64,000 bases of DNA, taken from positions 124,001-188,000 of the forward strand of contig NZ_BAAARN010000003.1 of assembly GCF_039532215.1 (NCBI RefSeq), read 5' to 3'. The notes under the pieces are model-generated. The model did no database searches and was not told where the DNA came from. It saw only the letters and a list, made by a program, of their open reading frames with translations. The first letter of the stretch is position 1. Every line of letters starts with the position of its first letter. The translations under genes and the position numbers were made by a program. Shown one piece after another: positions 1-7,228 of the stretch. The DNA is from Pedococcus aerophilus (GTDB lineage Bacteria > Actinomycetota > Actinomycetes > Actinomycetales > Dermatophilaceae).

Positions 1-111
1 AGGGCTCCGAATGTGAGGTGGGTCACCCCAGCGTCGGATCCCCGCATCCGGCGTGAGGCCCCACCCAGCGCGGCAGCAACCAGCCGGTCGCGCCCAGCGA
101 AGGAGATCCTC

Positions 112-378
112 ATGTCCGATGCCACTCGGCGAACGTTCCTGGCTGCAGCCGGGACGGGCGCCGCTGCCGCCGCTGCAGCGGTCGCAGCCGCCCCGGGGGC
201 CAGCGCGGCCCCCGCGACCACCACAGCCGCCGGGTCCGCGGCACCGACGGGGCCCCGCCTCGTCGCCTACGTCGACGACCCGAAGTCCGGGCGCCTCACC
301 GTCATGTACGGCGAGGACGAGGTCACCGTCCAGGACGCCGACCTCGTCCGCCGCCTCACCCGAGCAGCAGGGAAGTGA
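112..378 (+). CDS. small Tat-exported protein, unknown function
   Basis: 88 aa. I start at the ATG at 112 because AAGGAG lies 7 bases upstream; the reading frame is open further 5' but without a ribosome site. The N-terminus carries a twin-arginine motif (TRRTFLA, about residues 5-11) followed by a long Ala-rich hydrophobic stretch and an ASA-type cleavage region near residue 35, so Tat export is likely. The remaining ~50 residues (LVAYVDDPKSGRLTVMYGED and after) match no family I recognise. Its stop is 3 bases before the DUF4331 gene, so the two are probably cotranslated, and the protein may act with that product outside the cytoplasm. Function unknown. Confidence 0.75.
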   Translation: MSDATRRTFLAAAGTGAAAAAAAVAAAPGASAAPATTTAAGSAAPTGPRLVAYVDDPKSGRLTVMYGEDEVTVQDADLVRRLTRAAGK

Positions 379-381
379 CCC

Positions 382-1761
382 ATGTCCTCGCACCGTGAAG
401 CCCCAGAGGTCTCCAAGGACCCCGTCGCCGACAACACCGACGTCTACGCCTTCGTCAGCCCCGACCGTCCCGACTCGGTCACGCTGATCGCCAACTTCAT
501 CCCGTTCCAGAACCCCCAGGGCGGACCGAACTTCTACGAGTTCGGCGACGACGTCCTCTACGAGATCCACGTCAGCAACCGCGGCGACGCCCGGCCCGAC
601 GTCACCTACCAGTTCCGGTTCACGACCAAGATCCGCAACCAGAACACCTTCCTCTACAACGTGGGTCCGATCGGCTCGATCACGGACCCCAACTGGAACC
701 GGCCGCAGTACTACTCGGTGACCCGGGTGGCGCGCGGTGACCGACCGCGGATGCTGGCCAGCAACCTGACCTGCCCGCCGGTCAACATCGGGCCGCGCTC
801 GACGCCGAACTACGCGCGCTTCACCGACCAGGCCGTCCACCCCATCCAGGGGGGACGCAAGGTCTTCGCGGGTCAGCGGTCCGACGGCTTCCACGTCGAC
901 CTCGGCAGCATCTTCGACCTGGGGACGCTGCGCCCCTTCCAGATGGCCCACCTCATCCCGTCGGCCACCGCGGCCGGCGTCAACGGCACGCAGGGCCTCA
1001 ACGTCCACAGCATCGCGATCCAGGTCCCGATCCGGGACCTCACCCGCTACCGCGACAAGCCCCGCGACCCCATGGAGCCGCGCTCCGTCATCGGCGTGTG
1101 GGCGACGGCCAGCCGCCAGCGCTCCCGCGTCTGGGACTCCGAGAAGGGCAGGTACAGCTGGCAGGGCCCCTGGAGCCAGGTGTCACGCCTGGGCAACCCG
1201 CTGTTCAACGAGGTCATCACGCCGATGGCCAAGAAGGACACGTGGAACGCGAAGACTCCCAGCGGGGACAAGGAGTTCGCCAGGTATGTCGCGAAGCCCG
1301 AGCTCGCGGGGCTGCTCCCCGTCCTCTACCCGGGCGTCTTCCCGAAGCTGGCGAAGTACACCAAGGACCGGGCCGACCTGCTCGCGATCCTGCTGACGGG
1401 CATCCCGAAGGGTGTCGTCCCCGGGTTCCAGAACTACACGGGACCCACCCAGGCCGACATGCTGCGCCTCAACGTGGCCATCCCGCCGACCAAGAACCCC
1501 AACCCGATCGGCCTCGTCGCAGGCGACCCCGCCGGCTTCCCCAACGGCCGTCGGATCATCGATGACGTCGTCGCGATCGAGCTGCGGGCCGTGGCCGGTG
1601 CCACCATCCCGCTCGTCGACCCGACCTACACGCCCGACGCAGCCAGCGGCGGTCTCAACGACGGGACGACGAACACGAACCTGCCGTACCTCGACTCGTT
1701 CCCGTACCTCGGCAACCCTGCCGGTGGGTACCAGACCAAGCCCGGCCAGCCGGCGGCCTGA
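382..1761 (+). CDS. DUF4331 domain protein
   Basis: 459 aa beginning MSSHREAPEVSKDPVADNTD, the typical opening of DUF4331 proteins (the SHREAP and DN.D.YAF segments). The DUF4331 fold spans nearly the whole chain, including the F..F.TKI region near residue 80 and a terminal NLPYLDSFPYLG motif. No signal peptide is visible on this chain, although its 5' neighbour carries a Tat signal, so export as a complex is conceivable (inference). The biochemical role of the family is not established as far as I know. The gene sits between the small Tat protein and a His/Asp-rich protein in one transcription unit, with a strong hairpin after its stop. Confidence 0.88.
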   Translation: MSSHREAPEVSKDPVADNTDVYAFVSPDRPDSVTLIANFIPFQNPQGGPNFYEFGDDVLYEIHVSNRGDARPDVTYQFRFTTKIRNQNTFLYNVGPIGSITDPNWNRPQYYSVTRVARGDRPRMLASNLTCPPVNIGPRSTPNYARFTDQAVHPIQGGRKVFAGQRSDGFHVDLGSIFDLGTLRPFQMAHLIPSATAAGVNGTQGLNVHSIAIQVPIRDLTRYRDKPRDPMEPRSVIGVWATASRQRSRVWDSEKGRYSWQGPWSQVSRLGNPLFNEVITPMAKKDTWNAKTPSGDKEFARYVAKPELAGLLPVLYPGVFPKLAKYTKDRADLLAILLTGIPKGVVPGFQNYTGPTQADMLRLNVAIPPTKNPNPIGLVAGDPAGFPNGRRIIDDVVAIELRAVAGATIPLVDPTYTPDAASGGLNDGTTNTNLPYLDSFPYLGNPAGGYQTKPGQPAA

Positions 1762-1775
1762 CCCACCCCACCAAC

Positions 1776-1811
1776 CCTGCCCGGGCGGCGGGCTCCTGCC
1801 GCCCGGGCAGG
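1776..1811 (+). terminator. 14-bp hairpin after the DUF4331 gene
   Basis: Perfect inverted repeat, arms 1776-1789 and 1798-1811, 8-base loop, starting 14 bases after the DUF4331 stop and 20 bases before the next ATG. No T-run follows. It could be a partial terminator or an mRNA-stabilising stem that sets a lower level for the downstream His-rich gene. Confidence 0.6.
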
Positions 1812-1831
1812 CTCCACCTCTGGAGAGCGCC

Positions 1832-2275
<444 letters not shown>

Positions 2276-2288
2276 TCCTGCGCTGGGA

Positions 2289-2909
2289 TCAGGACCGTCG
2301 CTCGTCGAGCTCGGTCCAGGGCAGGCCGAGGGAGGACAGGAACTGCCGGACGAAGCTCTCGCGAGCACTCTCGTCCCCGGTCCGGCTCGCGAGCGTGCGG
2401 GTGAACCACCGCGCCAGGTCCTCGTCGGACATCCCCGCCTGGCACGACATCGCCCGCAGGACGAGCGACGAGTCCTCCTCGTCGAGACCGAGGGAGGCCA
2501 TCAGGACGCGGGCCGCGGCAGTGGTGAACCGGTCCTGCGTCAGCAGCAGTGGGTGCTCGAACCCGGCCGCCTCGCCCAGGTCGATGAGGAGCCCGTGCAG
2601 GCCCTTGAGCTCGCCGTCGCGGTAGTAGGGCTGGCCGGTGTTGAGGACCAGCCTCGGGACCCCGATCCGGTCCAGGACGCGGTAGGCCGAGGCGAACGGC
2701 TCCTCCAGCTCCAGGCGTGCCCAGAAGTGGGCGAAGACGAGCTCACGGTCGTCCGGGTGCACCATGGCAGCGACCTCCTCGGTGGAGAACCACAGCTTCG
2801 CCGGCGGCTCGCCGGACCCGTGGAACGCCGGCTGCAGCGTCCACTTCTGCTGGGCGATCCGGTAGCGGTAGGCGCTGACCGACACCGGTTCGCGTGAGGC
2901 GGTCACCAT
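2289..2909 (-). CDS. PAS sensor protein with degenerate ANTAR-like tail
   Basis: 206 aa. Residues ~15-120 form a PAS_3-type fold: YRYRIAQQKWTLQPAF, then VHPDD, Y.VLDR.G..R.VLN.G and LHG.LIDLGEA. The C-terminal ~80 residues (QDRFTTAAARVLMASLGLDE to the end) are helical and placed like an ANTAR RNA-binding domain, but lack the usual A.G.LM motif, so I treat the output domain as unassigned. It is monocistronic, and its stop faces that of the His-rich gene 13 bases away. It resembles the PAS-ANTAR genes at 40.8-41.4 kb and the two broken copies at 12.0 and 39.7 kb. It probably senses a small ligand or redox state in the cytoplasm; no partner is visible. Confidence 0.7.
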   Translation of the reverse strand: MVTASREPVSVSAYRYRIAQQKWTLQPAFHGSGEPPAKLWFSTEEVAAMVHPDDRELVFAHFWARLELEEPFASAYRVLDRIGVPRLVLNTGQPYYRDGELKGLHGLLIDLGEAAGFEHPLLLTQDRFTTAAARVLMASLGLDEEDSSLVLRAMSCQAGMSDEDLARWFTRTLASRTGDESARESFVRQFLSSLGLPWTELDERRS

Positions 2910-2963
2910 GACCCGCTGCCTCGCTCCTCGTCGTTCATGTCCCGCCGCGCGATGGTGTCATTG

Positions 2964-2996
2964 CGTCTCCCGGGGCCGGCACTCCCGCCCCACCTG
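2964..2996 (+). repeat. 33-base direct repeat, copy 1
   Basis: Begins cgtctcccggggccggc and ends cccgccccacctg. It matches 12375-12407 with one substitution (a for g at 2981). The flanks on either side do not match. Copy 2 begins exactly where the ANTAR reading frame of a broken gene loses homology. Confidence 0.7.
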
Positions 2997-3020
2997 CCAT
3001 CAGCCCATGGCGAGGGACAC

Positions 3021-3050
3021 GACGGACAGGGACCTACGGCCCTGTCCGTC
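3021..3050 (-). terminator. 11-bp hairpin
   Basis: Perfect arms gacggacaggg (3021-3031) and ccctgtccgtc (3040-3050), 8-base loop. It is 167 bases beyond the ABM gene stop on the minus strand. No T-tract. It could be a secondary transcription stop or a structured 5' element of the PAS gene transcript. Confidence 0.4.
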
Positions 3051-3130
3051 GCGGGTCGTCGGGGTCGTCGGCCTCGCTCGCATCGGAGGTCTCGTCGGGG
3101 ACGACCACCGTCGTGGGCATCATCCAAGGG

Positions 3131-3172
3131 TCCGCCCCACCACCGTCCGGGCAGGGACGAGGGTGGGGCGGA
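3131..3172 (-). terminator. probable terminator of the alcohol dehydrogenase operon
   Basis: Arms tccgccccacc (3131-3141) and ggtggggcgga (3162-3172), 20-base loop, 45 bases after the stop of the last gene of the leftward operon. It is GC-rich with no T-run, as is usual for actinobacterial stops. Confidence 0.5.
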
Positions 3173-3216
3173 TCCGTCGGTGGGACCGCGGAGCGCGGGC
3201 GGCGGGTGGCGGGAGG

Positions 3217-3546
3217 TCAGCCCCGGGGGGCGATCTCGCCCATGGGCCCGAACCCCGTCACCTCGTCGGCATCGACGTAGATGATCTGCGGCTGGGCCGA
3301 GACGATGTCGGGCATCTCCTGCATGAAGCGGGCGACGTGGTCCTGCGCCATGTGCTCCTTGCCGGCGTCGCCGTCCCGGAACCCCTCGATGCAGACGAAC
3401 GTGTCGGGCTCGTTGAGGCTCCTGGAGAACTCGAAGAACACGCAGCCGGGCTCTTCGTTGACCGCCTTCGCGTAGAAGGTGGACAGCTCCTCCCACTGCT
3501 CGAGCCGGTCCTGGCGGATCGGGAACTTCACGGCGATCAGGATCAT
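3217..3546 (-). CDS. ABM-domain (antibiotic biosynthesis monooxygenase-like) protein
   Basis: 109 aa from the ATG at 3546, with AAGGAGG 7 bases upstream. It has the ferredoxin-like ABM fold: opening MILIAVKFPIRQDRLEQWEE, a central E.GCVFFEFSRS strand, and H..Q.HVARFMQEMPDI. Family members act as cofactor-free oxygenases on aromatics, as heme-degrading enzymes or as quinol-type monooxygenases, so the substrate cannot be read here. It is the last gene of a leftward run with DUF1097, alcohol dehydrogenase, DUF59 and amidohydrolase genes, which suggests a role in metabolising or detoxifying a small oxygenated compound. Cytoplasmic; no signal peptide. Confidence 0.85.
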   Translation of the reverse strand: MILIAVKFPIRQDRLEQWEELSTFYAKAVNEEPGCVFFEFSRSLNEPDTFVCIEGFRDGDAGKEHMAQDHVARFMQEMPDIVSAQPQIIYVDADEVTGFGPMGEIAPRG

Positions 3547-3626
3547 GGTCGTCCTCCTTGGGTGGTCGTGTGAACCTGGCTCTTCATGAGTGCGCCGGTG
3601 CCGCCGCGGCACCGTCCGGGACGTGC

Positions 3627-4124
3627 TTACGCCGTCGCCTGCACGGGCCCGGCCGGGGGCTCCGCCACCGGGGCACGACCCGAGATCGCCGTCTGGAGCC
3701 GTGCACCCAGCAGCCCGGACGTCCATCCGAGCAGGGCCCCGACCACCAGGGCGATGAGCGTCGGCCAGAACGAGAAGGCGGTGCCGAAGTAGGCGGCCGC
3801 GCCGACGAAGGCACCCGGGATGAACGACAACGTCGGCCACGCGGCCTGCAGGCACATCAGGGCGGCGACGATGCCGACGGCGATGGCCAGGGATCCTTCG
3901 AACGTCGCGACGCCGATGAACGCGGCCACCAGCCAGCCGTAGACGAGCCCCGACACGTTGGCGGCGAGGCCACGGGTGAAACCGACTCGCCCCGTACCGG
4001 CCGCGAAATAGCAGGCCCAGGCGAGGAACCCGACCCAGGTGACGAGCTCGAGGCTCACGCTCACCTGGGTCCACACTGCGGCGAGCACGCCGATCGAGAC
4101 AGCGATTCCGAGGTAGTTCTTCAT
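3627..4124 (-). CDS. DUF1097 membrane protein
   Basis: 165 aa from the ATG at 4124 (MKNYLGIAVSIGVLAAV), with AAAGGAG 7 bases upstream. About five hydrophobic helices alternate with short loops (LVTWVGFLAWACYFAAGTG, GLVYGWLVAAFIGV, LSFIPGAFVGAAAYFG, LIALVVGALLGWTSGLLG), the pattern of DUF1097 inner-membrane proteins. The tail (SGRAPVAEPPAGPVQATA) is disordered. It lies between the alcohol dehydrogenase and ABM genes on the same strand. A transport or permeability role for the substrate of this operon is possible but purely inferred from context. Confidence 0.8.
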   Translation of the reverse strand: MKNYLGIAVSIGVLAAVWTQVSVSLELVTWVGFLAWACYFAAGTGRVGFTRGLAANVSGLVYGWLVAAFIGVATFEGSLAIAVGIVAALMCLQAAWPTLSFIPGAFVGAAAYFGTAFSFWPTLIALVVGALLGWTSGLLGARLQTAISGRAPVAEPPAGPVQATA

Positions 4125-4204
4125 GACGGACTCCTTTGTCCGAGTAGTGAAAGGGGCGGCACGGGTCGCGACCTGCACGTGGAGCGACCCGCGCCGAGGT
4201 CGTG

Positions 4205-5239
4205 TCAGGGCACGAGGATGGCGCGTCCGCGGACGTTGCCGTTGTCGAGGTCGGTGATGGCCTGCTGGAAGTCGTCGAGCGCGTACTTCTGGGTGTGCAG
4301 GGTCACCGCCCCGCTCGCCGCCAGGGCCATCAGGTCCTGGAGGTCGTTGTAGGAGCCCACGAGGTTCCCGACGACGTTCTTCTCCGTCGACACGAGGTCG
4401 ATGGTCGGCACGTCCACGTTCTCGCCGTAGCCGACCACGTGGTAGTCACCGGCCTGACGAGTCATGGCGATCCCCTCGGCGGTGGAGCCGTTCTCGCCCA
4501 CGAAGTCGACGACCACCTCGGCGCCGAAGCCGGCGGTGAGCCCGAGGACGGCGTCCACCTGCCCGCCGTCGGCGAGGACGCCCTCGTGCGCCCCGATGGA
4601 TGTGGCGAGGTCGAGGGCTGCCCTGTTGCGGTCGACCACGACCAGACGCGCCGGGGTGAGTGCCTTGAGGACCTGGATCCCGATGTGGCCCAGGCCTCCT
4701 GCGCCGATGACCACGCACGTGTCGCGCGGGCTCAGGCGGCGGGCCGCCTTGGCGGCCGCGTGGTACGCCGTGAGGCCGGCGTCCGCGAGCGCGGCGACGT
4801 CCGCGGGCTCGAGGGAGTCGTCGATGCGCACGACCGAGCGGGCCGACGTGAGGAGGTACTCCGCATACCCGCCGTTGGTGCTGATGCCGGGGAAGGCGTT
4901 GTTCTCGCAGTGGACGTCGTCACCCGAGCGGCACGCGCGGCAGAGCCCGCACGTGATGAGCGGGTGGAGGATGACCTTGTCGCCCTCCTTGACGTTGGTG
5001 ACGGCCGAGCCGACCGCGTGCACCCACCCGGCGTTCTCGTGGCCGATCGTGTAGGGCAGGACGACCTGCGACTTCTCGGCCCACTGTCCCTCGAGGATGT
5101 GCAGGTCGGTCCGGCACACGCCGGCACCACCGATCCGCACGACCACGTCCCACGGCCCCTTGGCCTCGGGGACGGGGACCTCGGCCATCTCGAGCTTCTC
5201 GTGGTAGCCCACGACCTGGACGGCGCGCATGGTGCTCAT
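4205..5239 (-). CDS. zinc-dependent alcohol dehydrogenase, propane-pathway type
   Basis: 344 aa medium-chain dehydrogenase/reductase. It shows the catalytic zinc ligands (GGAGVCRTDLH and GHE), the structural zinc lobe CGLCRACRSGDDVHC, and the nucleotide site GAGGLGHIG followed by VVVDRNRAAL, whose acidic residue suggests NAD rather than NADP. The chain closely resembles the alcohol dehydrogenases encoded in mycobacterial and rhodococcal propane monooxygenase clusters (MRAVQVVGYHEKL opening, ITCGLCRACR). It would oxidise a short secondary or primary alcohol such as 2-propanol or 1-propanol in the cytoplasm (inference from family). It overlaps the DUF59 gene by 4 bases and so is translationally coupled to it. 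Confidence 0.9.
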   Translation of the reverse strand: MSTMRAVQVVGYHEKLEMAEVPVPEAKGPWDVVVRIGGAGVCRTDLHILEGQWAEKSQVVLPYTIGHENAGWVHAVGSAVTNVKEGDKVILHPLITCGLCRACRSGDDVHCENNAFPGISTNGGYAEYLLTSARSVVRIDDSLEPADVAALADAGLTAYHAAAKAARRLSPRDTCVVIGAGGLGHIGIQVLKALTPARLVVVDRNRAALDLATSIGAHEGVLADGGQVDAVLGLTAGFGAEVVVDFVGENGSTAEGIAMTRQAGDYHVVGYGENVDVPTIDLVSTEKNVVGNLVGSYNDLQDLMALAASGAVTLHTQKYALDDFQQAITDLDNGNVRGRAILVP

Positions 5240-6024
5240 CGGGGAATCTCCTTCAGGGTCAACGGGATCAGGTGGTGGTGGTCGGCCGGCTCGGCGCCGT
5301 CCGGACGGGGAGCCTGGTCGGCGCCAGAGCCCTCGTAACGGGTGCGCAGCAGGCCGCGGCAGAAGTGCGCGTTGCCGTCGATCGAGATGCGCGTCGACCG
5401 GGCCCGACGCAGTGCCATCGGCACCTCGTCCGCGGGGTACCCCCGGCCCTCGTGGTCGACGAGGACCAGTGAGTCCGGGTCGTCGGGCAGGCCGAGGGCG
5501 AGGCGCCGCCGCAGCAGGGCGTCGGTGGTCCTCCCGGCGGGGAGCTGCCGCAGGCGCACCTGCCCCACGGCCTCCTCCCGCAGGTCCGGTGTCGAACGCA
5601 GGAGCTCGGTCAGGACCCGCTCGGCAGCAGCCGTGTGGGCCTTGCGGCGGAAAGTCGTCCGCAGCTCGTCGAGGCTGCTCTCCGCCTCGTGGCCGAACGT
5701 GCCGACGTAGCCGGCGTCGGCTGCCAGCCCGGCGTTGATGAGGGTCGAGTCGTGGTGGTCGTCGAGCTCGACCACGACCCGCCCCACGCCCTCGACCCCG
5801 CTGAGCGCGTCCTTGGCGTCCGAGGCCATGAGGTAGGCGAAGTTCGGCGAGCAGAACGACGTGGGCAGCCGCAGGTGCACGGTGACGTCGACCCCGTCGA
5901 CCTCGACCGAGCGGACGAAGCCGAGGTCGGTCACCGGCTCGTCGAGCTCGGGGTCGATGACGGTGTCGAGGGCGCGGCGGAGGTCAGCCCCCGACACCGT
6001 CCGCTGGTGGGTGAGGACGGTCAT
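5236..6024 (-). CDS. DUF59/MIP18-family metal-sulfur cluster protein with C-terminal extension
   Basis: 262 aa. Residues ~12-110 are a DUF59 (MIP18) domain: LRRALDTVIDPELDEPVTDL, then VTVHLRLPTSFCSPNFAYLM, where the Cys sits at the position used by SufT-like Fe-S assembly factors. The following ~150 residues are a less common extension found on the DUF59 proteins of propane monooxygenase clusters. It probably assists assembly or repair of a diiron or Fe-S enzyme. It starts 3 bases after the amidohydrolase stop and overlaps the dehydrogenase start. Its likely metal-enzyme client is not encoded in this window. Confidence 0.85.
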   Translation of the reverse strand: MTVLTHQRTVSGADLRRALDTVIDPELDEPVTDLGFVRSVEVDGVDVTVHLRLPTSFCSPNFAYLMASDAKDALSGVEGVGRVVVELDDHHDSTLINAGLAADAGYVGTFGHEAESSLDELRTTFRRKAHTAAAERVLTELLRSTPDLREEAVGQVRLRQLPAGRTTDALLRRRLALGLPDDPDSLVLVDHEGRGYPADEVPMALRRARSTRISIDGNAHFCRGLLRTRYEGSGADQAPRPDGAEPADHHHLIPLTLKEIPR

Positions 6025-6027
6025 CGC

Positions 6028-7071
6028 TCAGACCGTCGCCAGGTCGGCAGCGGCCGGGTCGCGCGGCCCGGTCGCGGTGGCGTCGGCCTCGGGGAGACGC
6101 AGCTCGGCCGGCACCTCGATGCCGTACATCTTCGCCGCGTTGAGACCGAGGATCTTCTTCTTCTGGTCGGTCGTGATCGGGGCGTACTCGCTCATGTCCT
6201 CGGGGATCTGGAAGTCGACGAACTTCTCGACGAGCCACTTCGGCGTCCAGATCGCGTAGTCGCTGGAGAAGAACAGCCGGTCCTCGCCCACCCAGTAGAG
6301 GAGCTCTCCCATGATCTGCGCGAAGTAACGGGGACGGGTGTGGATGAACGGCATCGCGACGGCGAGCCCGCCGTAGACATTCGGCTCCTGGGTGGCGATC
6401 CAGCAGTAGTCCTCCAGTCGCGGCAGCCCGACGTGCTCGACGATGAAGTTGAGGTCGGTGAAGTCCGTGGCGACGTGGTCGATGTCGGCGACGTCGAAGG
6501 CGTCCCGGTCCAGGGGGCGGATGGTCGGGCCCTTGTGGACGTGGATGTTGGTGATGCCGAGCTCACGGCAGAGCTCGAAGTAGCGGTAGGCCCACGGGTC
6601 GTTGAGCTTCCAGCCGCGCGACTCCCCGTGCCACTCGGCGGTGTAGAGCTTGACCCCGGTGAACTTCATCTTCTCGTGGTCGGCTCGCAGCTGGTCCATC
6701 CCCTGCTCGCCGTTGCGGGGGTCGAAGTTGTGGTTGTAGGTGAGCTTGCCGGGGTTGGCGCGAGCCAGCTCGTAGGCCTCTTGGGTCTGGCCGAAACCGG
6801 TCTTGTAGAACTCCTGGAGGTAGGCCGGCTGGAAGATGGCGTGGTCCACGTAGCCGTCCTCGAACAGGTCCTTCATCAGCCGTTGTCCGCCCTGGTAGAG
6901 GTAGTCCTCGTAGGACCACACCTCCGACTCGGGGCTGAGGTTGCGGTGGTAGTCGTAGAAGCAGTCGATGAACTGCTTGCCGTGGATGTTCCGCTGGTTC
7001 TCGGGGCGGGCGTCCCACAGCGCGATGTGCGCGTCGACGATGAAGTAGTTCTCGCCATCCTTGGTGTACAT
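6028..7071 (-). CDS. amidohydrolase-2 family protein, propane-cluster type
   Basis: 347 aa from the ATG at 7071 (MYTKDGENYFIVDAHIALWD), with AGGAGA upstream. It is a TIM-barrel amidohydrolase_2: the first metal motif is DAH rather than DxH; further motifs are THNHNF-like (KLTYNHNFDPRN), HVHKGPT, FIVEHVGLPRLEDY, and SSDYAIWTP near the C-terminus. Proteins of this group sit next to DUF59 and alcohol dehydrogenase genes in actinobacterial propane monooxygenase operons, where their exact reaction is unsettled. It is the first gene of the leftward operon and is transcribed from the divergent promoter shared with the AcoR-like activator. Confidence 0.85.
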   Translation of the reverse strand: MYTKDGENYFIVDAHIALWDARPENQRNIHGKQFIDCFYDYHRNLSPESEVWSYEDYLYQGGQRLMKDLFEDGYVDHAIFQPAYLQEFYKTGFGQTQEAYELARANPGKLTYNHNFDPRNGEQGMDQLRADHEKMKFTGVKLYTAEWHGESRGWKLNDPWAYRYFELCRELGITNIHVHKGPTIRPLDRDAFDVADIDHVATDFTDLNFIVEHVGLPRLEDYCWIATQEPNVYGGLAVAMPFIHTRPRYFAQIMGELLYWVGEDRLFFSSDYAIWTPKWLVEKFVDFQIPEDMSEYAPITTDQKKKILGLNAAKMYGIEVPAELRLPEADATATGPRDPAAADLATV

Positions 7072-7149
7072 CGGTGTCTCCTGTCCGGGGTCCTCGTTGA
7101 CCTCGTCCCGACCGTAGGCAGCGCGACCATCCCCGCCACAGACCCCGGT

Positions 7150-7166
7150 TGTCTCAATTTGAGACA
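7150..7166. promoter_or_regulatory. 17-base palindromic operator in divergent promoter
   Basis: TGTCTCAATTTGAGACA, 8-base perfect arms around one base. It lies 79 bases upstream of the amidohydrolase ATG and 62 bases upstream of the regulator ATG. The TGTC...GACA form is what Fis-type HTH activators of the AcoR group commonly bind, so the divergent regulator is the obvious ligand (inference). Confidence 0.7.
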
Positions 7167-7228
7167 CGCGTGCACTGCTCAGGACACCGCTTCCGGGGGT
7201 ACCGTCGGCAGGGACGAAGGAGGCGGCG

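Larger units (their letters stand above)
2910..3216. other. intergenic region with two hairpins and one copy of a 33-base repeat
   Basis: No convincing gene in these 307 bases. It contains two inverted repeats (3021-3050 and 3131-3172) and at 2964-2996 a sequence that recurs with one mismatch at 12375-12407. It should also hold the promoter of the leftward PAS gene. Confidence 0.6.
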
